A DNA stretch of 9,702 bases from Bacillota bacterium (GCA_023436395.1 JAEZJJ010000050.1:1-9702), one strand, 5' to 3'. Numbered from the stretch's first letter, positions 1 through 7,106 are shown. The notes: generated by a model from the sequence alone, not told the origin. Numbers and translations are program-made.

Positions 1-1109
1 TTATTGCTTTTGTTATTAACTCTAACGATTTTATTAATGAAGGCTTTAAAATCATTGGTACTCATGGTGATGTACCTGGCTTTAGAATTAAACCAAATGC
101 TGAAATGAATACAGATGGCTATGTTAAGCTTAATACAGAAGGCTATGGTGGTGCTATCTTAAGTACTTGGTTTGATAGACCCCTATCTATTGCTGGTCGT
201 GTGGCTTTAAAATCTGATGATTTACTTCATCCAGAAACACGCCTTGTAGACTTAAATAGACCTATTGTTATTATTCCAAACCTAGCTATTCATATGAATC
301 GTGAGGTCAATACAGGCGTTAACTTTAATAAACAAAAAGATACACTTCCAATTCTTACTTATACTCATGAAACAGTAAAAGAATCTTACATTCTTGAAGT
401 ATTAGCTGAAACTCTAGGAGTAAACTCAGAAGATATTCTAGATGCTGACCTGTTCCTTTATCCTTTTGAAAAAAGTATGTGCGTAGGATTAAAGGAAGAA
501 TTTATCTCTGCACCAAGGCTGGATGACCTTTCTATGACTTATGGTGGATTAAATGCTATTCTCCATAACACCTCACAAAAAGGCATTTCTATGTTTGTAT
601 GCTTTGATAATGAAGAGATTGGAAGTCGTACAAAACAAGGTGCTGATTCTCCTTTCTTAATCCGTACTTTAGAGCGTATTCTCTTAAACTTTGGTAAAAC
701 AAGAGAAGAACTTTTTATTACTCTTGATCATTCCTTCATCTTATCAGGAGATGTAGCCCATCTTTCTCATCCAAATTATATGGAGAAAAGTGATCCAACA
801 AATAAAGTTCTACCTGGTAAAGGACCTGCTATTAAAGTAAATGCCAACTTTAGTTATAGTACAGATAGTGACTCTGCTGCTGTATTTGCTGGGATTTGCA
901 GGGCAAACAATATCCCTTATCAAACTTTTGTCAATCGTTCAGATGAAAGGGGAGGTTCTACTATCGGACCTGTAGCAGCCTCTCATCTTGGTATTCGCTC
1001 TGTAGATATTGGTACACCAATGCTGGCTATGCACTCTGCAAGAGAACTTATGGCTGCTGAAGACTTCCTATATACTTGTGAAGCTATGAAAGCTTTCTTT
1101 AGCCTATAA
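1..1109 (+). CDS. M18 family aminopeptidase (aspartyl aminopeptidase-like), 5' end missing
   Basis: This is a zinc metallo-aminopeptidase of family M18, which removes N-terminal (often acidic) residues from peptides in the cytoplasm. The frame is open from base 3, and 368 residues are present; the family usually has about 430, so roughly 60 N-terminal residues lie outside the window. The ATG at 105 is internal, because the family-typical GTHGDVPGFRIKP stretch, with the HxD metal/catalytic pair, lies upstream of it. Further M18 motifs follow in order: the bridging Asp in SAPRLDDL (codon 522-524), the Glu pair in FDNEEIGSR (612-617), the Asp in SGDVAH (750-752) followed by HPNY, and the final metal His in LAMHSARE (1032-1034). 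All expected ligands are present, so the enzyme looks active. The gene ends just before a strong hairpin terminator and has no co-directional partner downstream. Confidence 0.93.
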   Translation, partial: IAFVINSNDFINEGFKIIGTHGDVPGFRIKPNAEMNTDGYVKLNTEGYGGAILSTWFDRPLSIAGRVALKSDDLLHPETRLVDLNRPIVIIPNLAIHMNREVNTGVNFNKQKDTLPILTYTHETVKESYILEVLAETLGVNSEDILDADLFLYPFEKSMCVGLKEEFISAPRLDDLSMTYGGLNAILHNTSQKGISMFVCFDNEEIGSRTKQGADSPFLIRTLERILLNFGKTREELFITLDHSFILSGDVAHLSHPNYMEKSDPTNKVLPGKGPAIKVNANFSYSTDSDSAAVFAGICRANNIPYQTFVNRSDERGGSTIGPVAASHLGIRSVDIGTPMLAMHSARELMAAEDFLYTCEAMKAFFSL

Positions 1110-1121
1110 AAATTCAAGTTC

Positions 1122-1167
1122 AAAATAGCCCTTAAATCTAGTTGCTACTAGGTTTAAGGGCTATTTT
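1122..1167. terminator. Long hairpin terminator after the aminopeptidase gene
   Basis: A 20-bp stem (1122-1141 with 1148-1167, one T·G wobble) closes a 6-base loop. The left arm starts AAAATAGCCC and the right arm ends GGGCTATTTT. A-runs on one side and T-runs on the other mean it could stop transcription from either direction. That fits its place between the + strand aminopeptidase and the minus-strand remnants in the gap. Confidence 0.85.
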
Positions 1168-1180
1168 GTCATATCATTTT

Positions 1181-1363
1181 CTATCTAAAATATTTTGCTC
1201 TATTTTCTTCTGGCGTTAAAAAGTCCATCTGTTTTTCAACAATTCCTAAACTCCTACCATTCTGTTTTGTTACTCTCCCCAATGCATCTGTTCATCAGGT
1301 ATACCTAACTTGTGAATATCCTTTCCACTTACGAAGTTCTTTAATTTTATCTGATAATTTCAT
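1181..1363 (-). pseudogene. Broken small gene, begins like an XRE-type helix-turn-helix regulator
   Basis: On the minus strand an AGGGGGG ribosome site (+ strand C run 1370-1375) sits 6 bases before an ATG at 1363-1361. Translation gives MKLSDKIKELRKWKGYSQ, which looks like the first helix of many XRE-family regulators. It hits two consecutive TGA stops at 1295-1297 and 1292-1294. After the stops the same frame stays open to a TAG at 1181-1183 and reads DALGRVTKQNGRSL, then VEKQMDFLTPEENRAKYFR, which looks like a real protein tail. Between the two pieces another frame reads GKDIHKLGIPDEQM and joins the tail after one shift. So either a roughly 60-residue protein has suffered two indels, or an XRE start has been fused to another gene's end by deletion. 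I do not recognise the family of the tail. The coding-like character is an inference from amino-acid composition and the ribosome site. Confidence 0.4.
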
Positions 1364-1452
1364 TTTTATCCCCCCTATAATGAATGTAGCAAAAAACTTT
1401 TTGAAATTCTACCATCCCGAAAGTTCTTTTTAGCAACTCATAGTTGACATCA

Positions 1453-1563
1453 TTATTGAATAAGCATAAAGTCAAAAATTTTAGGATTATAATTTTTATT
1501 ATTTGTTTTAGGTAATTTCCATAAAAAATTATTTATTTTTCCTAAAAAATCTCTCTTATCCAT
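1453..1563 (-). CDS. Candidate small ORF, 36 residues, unknown function
   Basis: On the minus strand a purine-rich GAGGGGGAG ribosome site directly precedes an ATG at 1563-1561, and the frame runs 36 codons to a TAA at 1453-1455. The product starts MDKRDFLGKINNF and is rich in Lys, Asn and Phe. It has no signal peptide, membrane helix or motif I can name. It lies upstream of, and in the same direction as, the broken gene at 1181-1363, so the two may be remains of one minus-strand unit. Its ribosome site is close to the glgP promoter region on the opposite strand. The composition is what AT-rich non-coding DNA would also give, so the main support is the ribosome site. I found no convincing -35 for it. 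Confidence 0.25.
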   Translation of the reverse strand: MDKRDFLGKINNFLWKLPKTNNKNYNPKIFDFMLIQ

Positions 1564-1599
1564 TCTCCCCCTCTTCTTTATTTTATTGTATAATATAAA

Positions 1600-1628
1600 T
1601 GGACTATTCTAATATTTTTTAGTATTAT
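1600..1628 (+). promoter_or_regulatory. Probable glgP promoter
   Basis: TGGACT (1600-1605, 4 of 6 to TTGACA) is followed after 17 bases by TATTAT (1623-1628, 5 of 6 to TATAAT), about 48 bases before the glgP start. A perfect TATAAT at 1589-1594 is an alternative, but no good -35 stands before it. Confidence 0.45.
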
Positions 1629-1675
1629 AGTTATCTATTATTTTGTAATTAATTTTAACTACTGGAGGTATACCT

Positions 1676-4135
1676 ATGCCATATGAATTTAATAAAGAAA
1701 AATTTAAAGGTGAAATCCTAGATCACATTAGAAATTTTTCACGTAAAACTTTAGAAGATGCTTCTCCTCAAGAGCTTTATCAAGCCGTTGCATTTGCTGT
1801 ACGTGATACTATCACTGATGATTGGATTCAAACTCAACATGCCTATAATACGAAAACTCCAAAGACGCTCTATTATTTATCCATGGAGTTTTTAGTAGGT
1901 CGTGCTTTAGGTAACAATCTTGTCAATATGGGGATTATGTCAAGTGTACAAGAGGTATTAAATGAGCTTAATATTAAAATTGATCTTAGTAAAATAGAAG
2001 ATGAAGAACCTGATGCTGGACTAGGGAATGGAGGACTTGGTAGACTTGCTGCCTGCTTTCTAGATTCTCTTTCTACTCTTTCTTATCCTGCTTATGGATG
2101 CGGTATTCGCTATAATTATGGTATCTTTAAACAACAAATAGAAGATGGCTATCAAGTAGAATATCCTGATGATTGGTTGGCTAATGGTAATCCTTGGGAA
2201 GTTAAACGTAGTGATAATGCACAGGAAATCAAATTTGGTGGAACTGTTCGTAACTATATGGATGAAAATGGTAGACTTCGCTTCGTTCATGAGAATTATG
2301 ATTCTGTATTAGCCATCCCTTATGATATGCCTATAGTGGGTTATAAAAATGGGTTTGTAAATGCCCTTAGACTGTGGGATGCTGAAGCTCCTCAAAAATT
2401 CGTTCTTCGTTTCTTTGATCAAGGTGCTTATGAAAAAGCTGTTGAACAACAAACGCTTGCTAAAACATTAGTAGAAGTTCTCTATCCCAATGACAATCAC
2501 TATAAAGGTAAAGAGCTTCGTTTAAAACAACAATATTTCTTTGTATCTGCTACTGTTCAGCAAGCCGTTGCAAAATTTAAACGTACGAACCCTGATATTC
2601 ATATGCTTTCTGAAAAGATAGTGTTCCAGATGAATGATACACATCCTGCTATTGCTGTAGCAGAACTTATGCGTATCTTACTTGATCAAGAAGGCCTTAC
2701 ATGGGAAGATGCTTTTGATATTACTACCCGTACTTGTGCTTATACCAACCATACCATTATGATAGAAGCCCTTGAAACTTGGCCTATACAATTATTCCAA
2801 AAACTACTTCCTCGTGTTTATCAAATCATCGAGGAAATAAATAGACGCTTCTGTATGAATCTCCGAGATGTATACCGCCAATCAGAAGAAACCATCCATA
2901 ACATGAGTATTATTTGTGATGGACAAATTAAAATGGCTTACTTAGCCATTGTAGGGAGCTTCTCTGTAAATGGTGTTGCTGCCATTCACACAGAAATCTT
3001 AAAAAATAATGTACTTAGAAACTTCTACAATGTCTATCCTAATAAATTTAATAATAAAACCAATGGTATTACTCAAAGACGTTGGTTAGGTCATTCTAAT
3101 CCCGAACTTGCTACACTCATTACGGATACTATCGGAGATAAATGGTATACTGATTTATCACATTTAAAGAAGCTTATTCCCTATAGTAAAGATAAGGCTT
3201 TTGTAGAAAAATATAGGGACGTGAAATATGACAACAAGCTTCGTCTTGCTAGTTATATCAAAGAACATAATGGCATCATTGTTAATCCTGATTCTATCTT
3301 TGACGTTCAAGTAAAACGTCTACATGAGTATAAACGACAGTTAATGAACGTACTACATATTCTTATGCTTTATAATGAAATTAAGGCTAATCCTAATGGC
3401 AATTACGTACCTCGTACCTTTATTTTTGGTGCTAAGGCAGCTCCTGGCTATACCCGTGCTAAACTCATTATCAAGCTTATTAATTCTGTAGCTAACCTTG
3501 TTAACAACGACCCTGCTACTAAAGATTATTTAACAGTAGTATTCATTGAAAACTACTGCGTATCTAATGCAGAGATTATTATTCCTGCTGCTAATGTAAG
3601 CGAACAAATCTCTACTGCTAGTAAAGAAGCTTCTGGCACAAGCAATATGAAATTCATGTTAAACGGAGCTCTCACCATTGGTACTCTAGATGGTGCCAAT
3701 ATAGAAATCTTTGAAGAAGTTGGGAAAGATAATATCTTTATCTTTGGATTGACCTGTGAAGAAGTCTTATCTCTTTACCAATCTGGATCTTATAATCCAT
3801 GGGATATCTATAATCATGATCCTGAGATTCATGGTATTCTAAAACTTCTTATTAATGGTACACTATCTCCTCAAAATCCTGGTCTATTCGTAGAACTTTA
3901 TGAGTCTTTATTAAATAGGGCTGGCGATAATTTAGCAGATCCATACTTCATCTTAAAAGACCTTCGTGCTTACTATACAACTCAAAAACGTATAGAAGAA
4001 GCCTACTTAGATGAGTTTACTTGGAATCAAAAAGCAATTATTAATACTGCTTGCTCTGGTAAGTTTAGTTCTGATCGTACCATTAAGCAATATGCTAATG
4101 AAATTTGGAAGTTAAAACCTTTAAAAATAAAATAA
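1676..4135 (+). CDS. glgP: Glycogen/starch/maltodextrin phosphorylase
   Basis: This PLP-dependent enzyme (GT35) cleaves alpha-1,4-glucan ends with phosphate, releasing glucose-1-phosphate from stored glycogen or maltodextrin in the cytoplasm. The 819 residues match the full family length. Landmarks in order: SMEFLVGR (69-76), the glycine loop DAGLGNGGLGR (113-123), MNDTHPA (319-325), YTNHT with the active-site His (356-360), NGITQRRWL (463-471), the phosphate-site stretch VQVKRLHEYKRQ (544-555), AAPGYTRAK (588-596), and SGTSNMKF with the PLP-binding lysine at K659. The N-terminus is short and lacks the phosphorylated-serine extension of animal enzymes. GGAGG at 1664-1668, 7 bases before the ATG, supports the start. 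The gene stands alone, without glgA/B/C/D beside it. No terminator is visible in the 73 bases to the next gene, so some read-through is likely. Confidence 0.97.
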   Translation: MPYEFNKEKFKGEILDHIRNFSRKTLEDASPQELYQAVAFAVRDTITDDWIQTQHAYNTKTPKTLYYLSMEFLVGRALGNNLVNMGIMSSVQEVLNELNIKIDLSKIEDEEPDAGLGNGGLGRLAACFLDSLSTLSYPAYGCGIRYNYGIFKQQIEDGYQVEYPDDWLANGNPWEVKRSDNAQEIKFGGTVRNYMDENGRLRFVHENYDSVLAIPYDMPIVGYKNGFVNALRLWDAEAPQKFVLRFFDQGAYEKAVEQQTLAKTLVEVLYPNDNHYKGKELRLKQQYFFVSATVQQAVAKFKRTNPDIHMLSEKIVFQMNDTHPAIAVAELMRILLDQEGLTWEDAFDITTRTCAYTNHTIMIEALETWPIQLFQKLLPRVYQIIEEINRRFCMNLRDVYRQSEETIHNMSIICDGQIKMAYLAIVGSFSVNGVAAIHTEILKNNVLRNFYNVYPNKFNNKTNGITQRRWLGHSNPELATLITDTIGDKWYTDLSHLKKLIPYSKDKAFVEKYRDVKYDNKLRLASYIKEHNGIIVNPDSIFDVQVKRLHEYKRQLMNVLHILMLYNEIKANPNGNYVPRTFIFGAKAAPGYTRAKLIIKLINSVANLVNNDPATKDYLTVVFIENYCVSNAEIIIPAANVSEQISTASKEASGTSNMKFMLNGALTIGTLDGANIEIFEEVGKDNIFIFGLTCEEVLSLYQSGSYNPWDIYNHDPEIHGILKLLINGTLSPQNPGLFVELYESLLNRAGDNLADPYFILKDLRAYYTTQKRIEEAYLDEFTWNQKAIINTACSGKFSSDRTIKQYANEIWKLKPLKIK

Positions 4136-4165
4136 AAATATATTTATATGAACTCCTTATTGGCA

Positions 4166-4174
4166 TGTTATAAT
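4166..4174 (+). promoter_or_regulatory. Extended -10 promoter for the stress-protein gene
   Basis: TGTTATAAT is a perfect TATAAT with a TGn extension, 35 bases before the ATG. The -35 region (around 4146-4151) is poor, as is common for extended -10 promoters. The transcript would begin near 4181, after the left arm of the 4152/4194 inverted repeat. Confidence 0.5.
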
Positions 4175-4194
4175 AAATCTATAATTTAAAATCT

Positions 4195-4200
4195 AAGGAG
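4195..4200 (+). promoter_or_regulatory. Ribosome binding site that sets the start of the stress-protein gene
   Basis: AAGGAG lies 8 bases before the ATG at 4209. The in-frame GTG at 4200 overlaps this site and the ATG at 4203 is only 2 bases from it, so both are too close to be used. Confidence 0.7.
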
Positions 4201-4208
4201 TGATGAGT

Positions 4209-4616
4209 ATGAATCATAAAGTCCTAGTGGGTATCACTATTCAAGAAAGTAGCCACCGTTTAATTAAGGAAGGTTTTAACCTTTCCAAATCTATAGATGC
4301 ATCACTTCATATTTTACATATTAGAAAAGGCGAAACTATTTTTGATAAACCTGAAAGTAGTGAACTCCTCACCAACCTATTTACCTATGGCGGTGAATTA
4401 GGGGGGGAGGTTCACTTTCTTTGTAGCAATGACATACCTGAGGCTATTACAACTTTTATTAAAGAAAATAATATTACCCATTTAGTAATTGGTGAAACAC
4501 CTAATGGCACCTCCTTAGAATCAGGTTCTAGTATTTATGATACACTGAAAGAACAGGTTGGAGGCATTAATTTAGTCGTACTTCCTCGTGAAGCTAATGA
4601 AACCGAAATAGTCTAA
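4209..4616 (+). CDS. Universal stress protein-like, single USP (KdpD-type) domain
   Basis: This is a 135-residue soluble protein with the alpha/beta layout of the universal stress protein superfamily. It opens with the strand KVLVGITIQ, followed by a helix (HRLIKEGFNLSKSID) and strand SLHILHI, and later has ITTFIKENNITHLVIGE, the pattern seen in USP domains and closest in style to the USP-like domain of the KdpD sensor. The typical C-terminal ATP-binding G-2x-G-9x-G-[ST] motif is not evident, so nucleotide binding is doubtful. No kinase or sensor domain is attached and no kdp genes are in view. The start at 4209 is chosen by its ribosome site. A run of seven Gs (4401-4407) within the gene encodes Gly-Gly and keeps the frame. 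The gene has its own promoter and terminator; its position after glgP may be only co-residence. The cellular role is unknown. Confidence 0.75.
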   Translation: MNHKVLVGITIQESSHRLIKEGFNLSKSIDASLHILHIRKGETIFDKPESSELLTNLFTYGGELGGEVHFLCSNDIPEAITTFIKENNITHLVIGETPNGTSLESGSSIYDTLKEQVGGINLVVLPREANETEIV

Positions 4617-4629
4617 ACCTATAAATTCT

Positions 4630-4675
4630 AAAAATGAAGAATTAAAGCTCTAAAATGCTTAGTTCTTCATTTTTT
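4630..4675 (+). terminator. Hairpin terminator after the stress-protein gene
   Basis: AAAAATGAAGAA (4630-4641) pairs with TTCTTCATTTTT (4663-4674). Inner AAGC/GCTT pairing shortens the loop, and a T run continues to 4675. Confidence 0.75.
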
Positions 4676-4748
4676 GTTTGTAGCTATTTATGTTCTTTTA
4701 TTTTCCTCCTTACATTTTTCATTTTTTGTTATCTTTCCTTGTCATTTG

Positions 4749-4757
4749 TGGTATACT
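4749..4757 (+). promoter_or_regulatory. Extended -10 promoter for sua5
   Basis: TGGTATACT is a TGn-extended TATACT (5 of 6). A TTGTCA at 4739-4744 is too near to serve as its -35, and the -35 position proper is weak. It predicts a leader of about 95 bases before the ATG. I see no recognised riboswitch or T-box in that leader, only a small AGTG/CACT hairpin near 4801-4814. Confidence 0.45.
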
Positions 4758-4859
4758 TATGTCATATAAATTAAAGATTGTAGAAAGTTCTTTAAACACT
4801 AGTGGAACCTCACTTTACACATTACTATTTAAACTTTTAACCAATAGGAGTTCTTTTTA

Positions 4860-5894
4860 ATGAAAACAAGCATTATTACAGATATCACAAATTTAAATCT
4901 AGCAGCTACTATTCTTAGAGAAGGTGGGCTTGTTGCCTCTCCTACAGAAACGGTATATGGTCTCTGTGCTAATGCACTAGATGCTGACGCTGTTAAGAAA
5001 ATATATTTAGCTAAAGGTCGCCCTAGCGATAATCCCCTTATTATACATATTTCTGATTTGGATATGCTAGAGCCCCTTGTACTAGAAATATCTGATATTG
5101 CCAAAAAGCTTATATCACATTTTTGGCCAGGTCCTATGACTCTTGTATTTCCTGCAAGCTCTCTAGTCCCTAAAATTGTAACTGGAGGCTTAGATACTGT
5201 AGCTGTTCGTTTTCCTTCTCATCCTATTATGAAAAACCTAATAGAAATTTCTGGACTTCCTTTGGCGGCACCTAGTGCTAATACTTCTGGTAAACCTAGT
5301 CCTACTAATGCAGCTCGTGTTATAGAAGATTTAGATGGTAAAATAGATGCCATTATTGTAGGAGATGCTTCTAAATATGGGGTAGAATCTACAGTTATTG
5401 ACACAACAGGTGATACTGCTACTATCTTAAGGCCGGGTGGCATTACTTATGAAATGATTGAAAATGTGTTAGGTCATGTTACTGTAGACCCAGCAATTGG
5501 GCATGCCTTAAAAGAAGGTGAACTCCCAAAAGCTCCTGGTATGAAATATACCCACTATTCACCTAATGCAGAGGTGATTATTGTAAGGGGTGAAGAAAGT
5601 TCTGTTATTGCTAAAATTAATGAACTTACCATCTTAGGGCATGAAAAAGGCAAAAAAATAGGTGTTCTAGCTACGGATGAAACCCAATCAGCCTTTGTAG
5701 CGGATCTCATTTTAAGTGCTGGTACAGCTACAGAACTTTCAACTATTGCAGCCCAGCTTTTTGAAGTACTACGTACCTTTGATGATGCCAAAGTAGACAT
5801 CGTGTACTCACTAGCATTTCCTAATGAAGGGATTGGAAATGCCATTATGAATCGTTTAGAAAAATCTGCTGGTTATCATATTATTGAGGTATAA
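4860..5894 (+). CDS. sua5: Threonylcarbamoyl-AMP synthase (Sua5/YwlC, long form)
   Basis: This enzyme makes L-threonylcarbamoyl-AMP from threonine, bicarbonate and ATP, the first step of t6A modification at position 37 of ANN-decoding tRNAs, and works with the TsaB/D/E proteins. The YrdC-like catalytic domain covers about residues 10-205: PTETVYGL (28-35), KGRPSDNPL (52-60), APSANTSGKPS (137-147), ESTVID (176-181) and RPGG (191-194). A linker, PKAPGMKYTHYSP (223-235), leads to the C-terminal Sua5 domain (about 237-344). The 344-residue length is that of the two-domain Sua5/YwlC form rather than the short TsaC. AGGAG at 4846-4850, 9 bases before the ATG, supports the start. Downstream is rpiB, as in the Bacillus ywl region, but the phosphatase gene ywlE that often separates them is absent. 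Confidence 0.95.
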   Translation: MKTSIITDITNLNLAATILREGGLVASPTETVYGLCANALDADAVKKIYLAKGRPSDNPLIIHISDLDMLEPLVLEISDIAKKLISHFWPGPMTLVFPASSLVPKIVTGGLDTVAVRFPSHPIMKNLIEISGLPLAAPSANTSGKPSPTNAARVIEDLDGKIDAIIVGDASKYGVESTVIDTTGDTATILRPGGITYEMIENVLGHVTVDPAIGHALKEGELPKAPGMKYTHYSPNAEVIIVRGEESSVIAKINELTILGHEKGKKIGVLATDETQSAFVADLILSAGTATELSTIAAQLFEVLRTFDDAKVDIVYSLAFPNEGIGNAIMNRLEKSAGYHIIEV

Positions 5895-5969
5895 TCTCAT
5901 TTTTATATTTACAAATCTGTAAAATAGCTTATAGTAATAAGAAGTAAGACTGAATCAATCATGAGATTA
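5892..5969 (+). repeat. Inverted repeat around the rpiB promoter
   Basis: TAATCTCAT (5892-5900, overlapping the sua5 stop codon) is an exact reverse complement of ATGAGATTA (5961-5969), 60 bases apart. Two more G-C pairs form if two bases bulge. A T-rich stretch follows the right arm. The loop contains the likely rpiB promoter. It could be a weak long-loop terminator for sua5 transcripts, or chance. Confidence 0.3.
5908..5935 (+). promoter_or_regulatory. Probable promoter of rpiB-upp
   Basis: TTTACA (5908-5913, 5 of 6) and TATAGT (5930-5935, 5 of 6) are spaced 16 bases apart. The -35 is the left half of a small palindrome, TTTACA-AATC-TGTAAA (5908-5923), which could be a regulator site, though I cannot assign a regulator. 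Confidence 0.45.
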
Positions 5970-6002
5970 CCATTATATTTTTAATTTGGAGGAAATAATA
6001 CT

Positions 6003-6434
6003 ATGATAGCAATTGGATGTGACCATGGCGGTTTCGCTCTTAAACAGGAACTCATTGCTCACTTTAAATCAAAAGGAATAGATTTTAAAGATTTTGGATG
6101 TATGAGTGAAGAAGCTGTAGATTATCCTGATTATGCAAAAGCAGTTTCTAAAGCTGTACTGAGCGGAGAATGCGAAAAAGGAGTACTTATTTGTGGAACA
6201 GGAATAGGTATCTCTATGACAGCAAATAGAATTCCTGGTATTCGTTGTGCCCTTTGTCATGATGTATTCTCAGCTGAAGCCACACGTCTTCACAATAATG
6301 CTAATATTATAGCCTTAGGTGGGCGTGTTGTGGGACCTGGTTTAGCTATAAAAATTGTGGATACCTTCTTAGAAACACCCTTTTCTAATGAAGAAAGACA
6401 CATCACTAGAATCTCTAAAATAGAAGAAAAATAA
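6003..6434 (+). CDS. rpiB: Ribose-5-phosphate isomerase B
   Basis: This enzyme interconverts ribulose-5-phosphate and ribose-5-phosphate in the non-oxidative pentose phosphate pathway. The 143 residues fit the RpiB/LacAB family. Visible family marks: GCDHGG with substrate-contacting Asp7-His8, VDYPDYA (39-45), CGTGIG with the catalytic Cys64, RLHNNANIIALGGR (95-108) with His97, and ERHITRISKIE (131-141), whose Arg132 fits the phosphate-binding position. GGAGG at 5988-5992 is 10 bases from the ATG. The stop lies 30 bases before upp. The pairing is meaningful: ribose-5-phosphate is the precursor of PRPP, the co-substrate used by Upp. LacA/LacB galactose isomerases are related, but the single-subunit length, conserved Cys and housekeeping context favour RpiB. 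Confidence 0.95.
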   Translation: MIAIGCDHGGFALKQELIAHFKSKGIDFKDFGCMSEEAVDYPDYAKAVSKAVLSGECEKGVLICGTGIGISMTANRIPGIRCALCHDVFSAEATRLHNNANIIALGGRVVGPGLAIKIVDTFLETPFSNEERHITRISKIEEK

Positions 6435-6464
6435 TTTTACTTATTAATTAGGAGGAATATTACT

Positions 6465-7094
6465 ATGGAAAACGTATTTATTATGGATCACCCACTTATT
6501 CAGCACAAAGTAGGTCGTTTAAGAAGCAAGGATACAGGCTCAAAAGAATTTCGTGAGCTTGTACGTGAAATTGCTCAACTAATGTGCTACGAAGCCACTC
6601 GCAATTTACCTCTTGAAGATTATCAAGTAGAAACACCGATTACTACTACTACTTGTAAACGTATTGCTGGTAAAAACTTAAGTATTGTTCCTATCTTACG
6701 TGCTGGTTTAGGCATGGTAGATGGTATGCTTGACCTTCTTCCAACTGCTAAAGTAGGACATATTGGTCTTTATAGAGATCCAGAAACACTTAAGCCAGTG
6801 GAGTATTACTGCAAACTTCCTAAAGAAGTAGAAGAAAGAGATTTCCTAGTGCTTGACCCAATGCTTGCTACAGGTGGCTCAGCAATCGCTGCTATCCAAT
6901 TTATCAAAGACCGTGGTGCTAGTAGTATTAGTTTCCTCTGCCTTATCGCAGCCCCTGAAGGCATTCGTGCATTGCAACAAGCTCATCCAGACGTTACCAT
7001 CTATGCTGCTGCTTTAGATGAAAAATTAAATGACCATGCGTACATTATGCCAGGTCTTGGTGATGCTGGTGATAGACTTTTCGGCACTAAATAG
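6465..7094 (+). CDS. upp: Uracil phosphoribosyltransferase
   Basis: This pyrimidine salvage enzyme joins uracil and PRPP to give UMP and pyrophosphate in the cytoplasm. The 209 residues match the family length. It shows GRLRSKDTGSKEFR (17-30), PILRAGLGM (76-84), the PRPP-binding loop LDPMLATGGSA (130-140), and the uracil-binding tail YIMPGLGDAGDRLFGT (193-208). Every core motif is intact. AGGAGG at 6450-6455 is 9 bases before the ATG. It is co-transcribed with rpiB by position, with no promoter visible in the 30-base gap, and a terminator follows. The nucleoside deaminase gene often found after upp in Clostridia is not present. Confidence 0.97.
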   Translation: MENVFIMDHPLIQHKVGRLRSKDTGSKEFRELVREIAQLMCYEATRNLPLEDYQVETPITTTTCKRIAGKNLSIVPILRAGLGMVDGMLDLLPTAKVGHIGLYRDPETLKPVEYYCKLPKEVEERDFLVLDPMLATGGSAIAAIQFIKDRGASSISFLCLIAAPEGIRALQQAHPDVTIYAAALDEKLNDHAYIMPGLGDAGDRLFGTK

Positions 7095-7106
7095 GTAAAA
7101 AAACAC

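Larger units (their letters stand above)
4152..4201 (+). promoter_or_regulatory. Inverted repeat that could sequester the ribosome site of the stress-protein gene
   Basis: ACTCCTTA (4152-4159) is an exact reverse complement of TAAGGAGT (4194-4201), and the right arm contains the whole AAGGAG ribosome site. The 34-base loop holds the gene's own -10 box, so only RNA reading through from glgP would carry both arms. With 8 pairs and a long loop the hairpin would be only marginally stable. The regulatory role is inferred. Confidence 0.35.

Noticed and set aside
105..107. ATG as the start of the M18 aminopeptidase
   Set aside because: The frame is open to the window edge, and the residues upstream of it carry the HxD motif of the family, so the true start is outside the window.
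1347..1530. Third minus-strand open frame overlapping both the small ORF and the broken gene start
   Set aside because: No ribosome site or clear start codon, and an Ile/Lys/Phe-rich beginning typical of AT-rich DNA.
2060..2290. Minus-strand open frame within glgP
   Set aside because: Composition and position show a shadow of the strongly conserved glgP coding frame; no ribosome site seen.
4200..4208. GTG at 4200 and ATG at 4203 as starts of the stress-protein gene
   Set aside because: They overlap or almost touch the AAGGAG ribosome site; the ATG at 4209 has correct spacing.
4758..4859. Possible riboswitch or T-box in the sua5 leader
   Set aside because: Only a very short hairpin is seen; no T-box sequence, no terminator/antiterminator pair and no recognisable aptamer core.
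4829..5845. Three minus-strand open frames across sua5
   Set aside because: All lie opposite conserved Sua5 motifs and translate to low-complexity Ser/Ala/Ile-rich sequence; shadows.
6069..6260. Minus-strand open frame within rpiB
   Set aside because: Cys/Ser/Phe-rich shadow of the rpiB frame.
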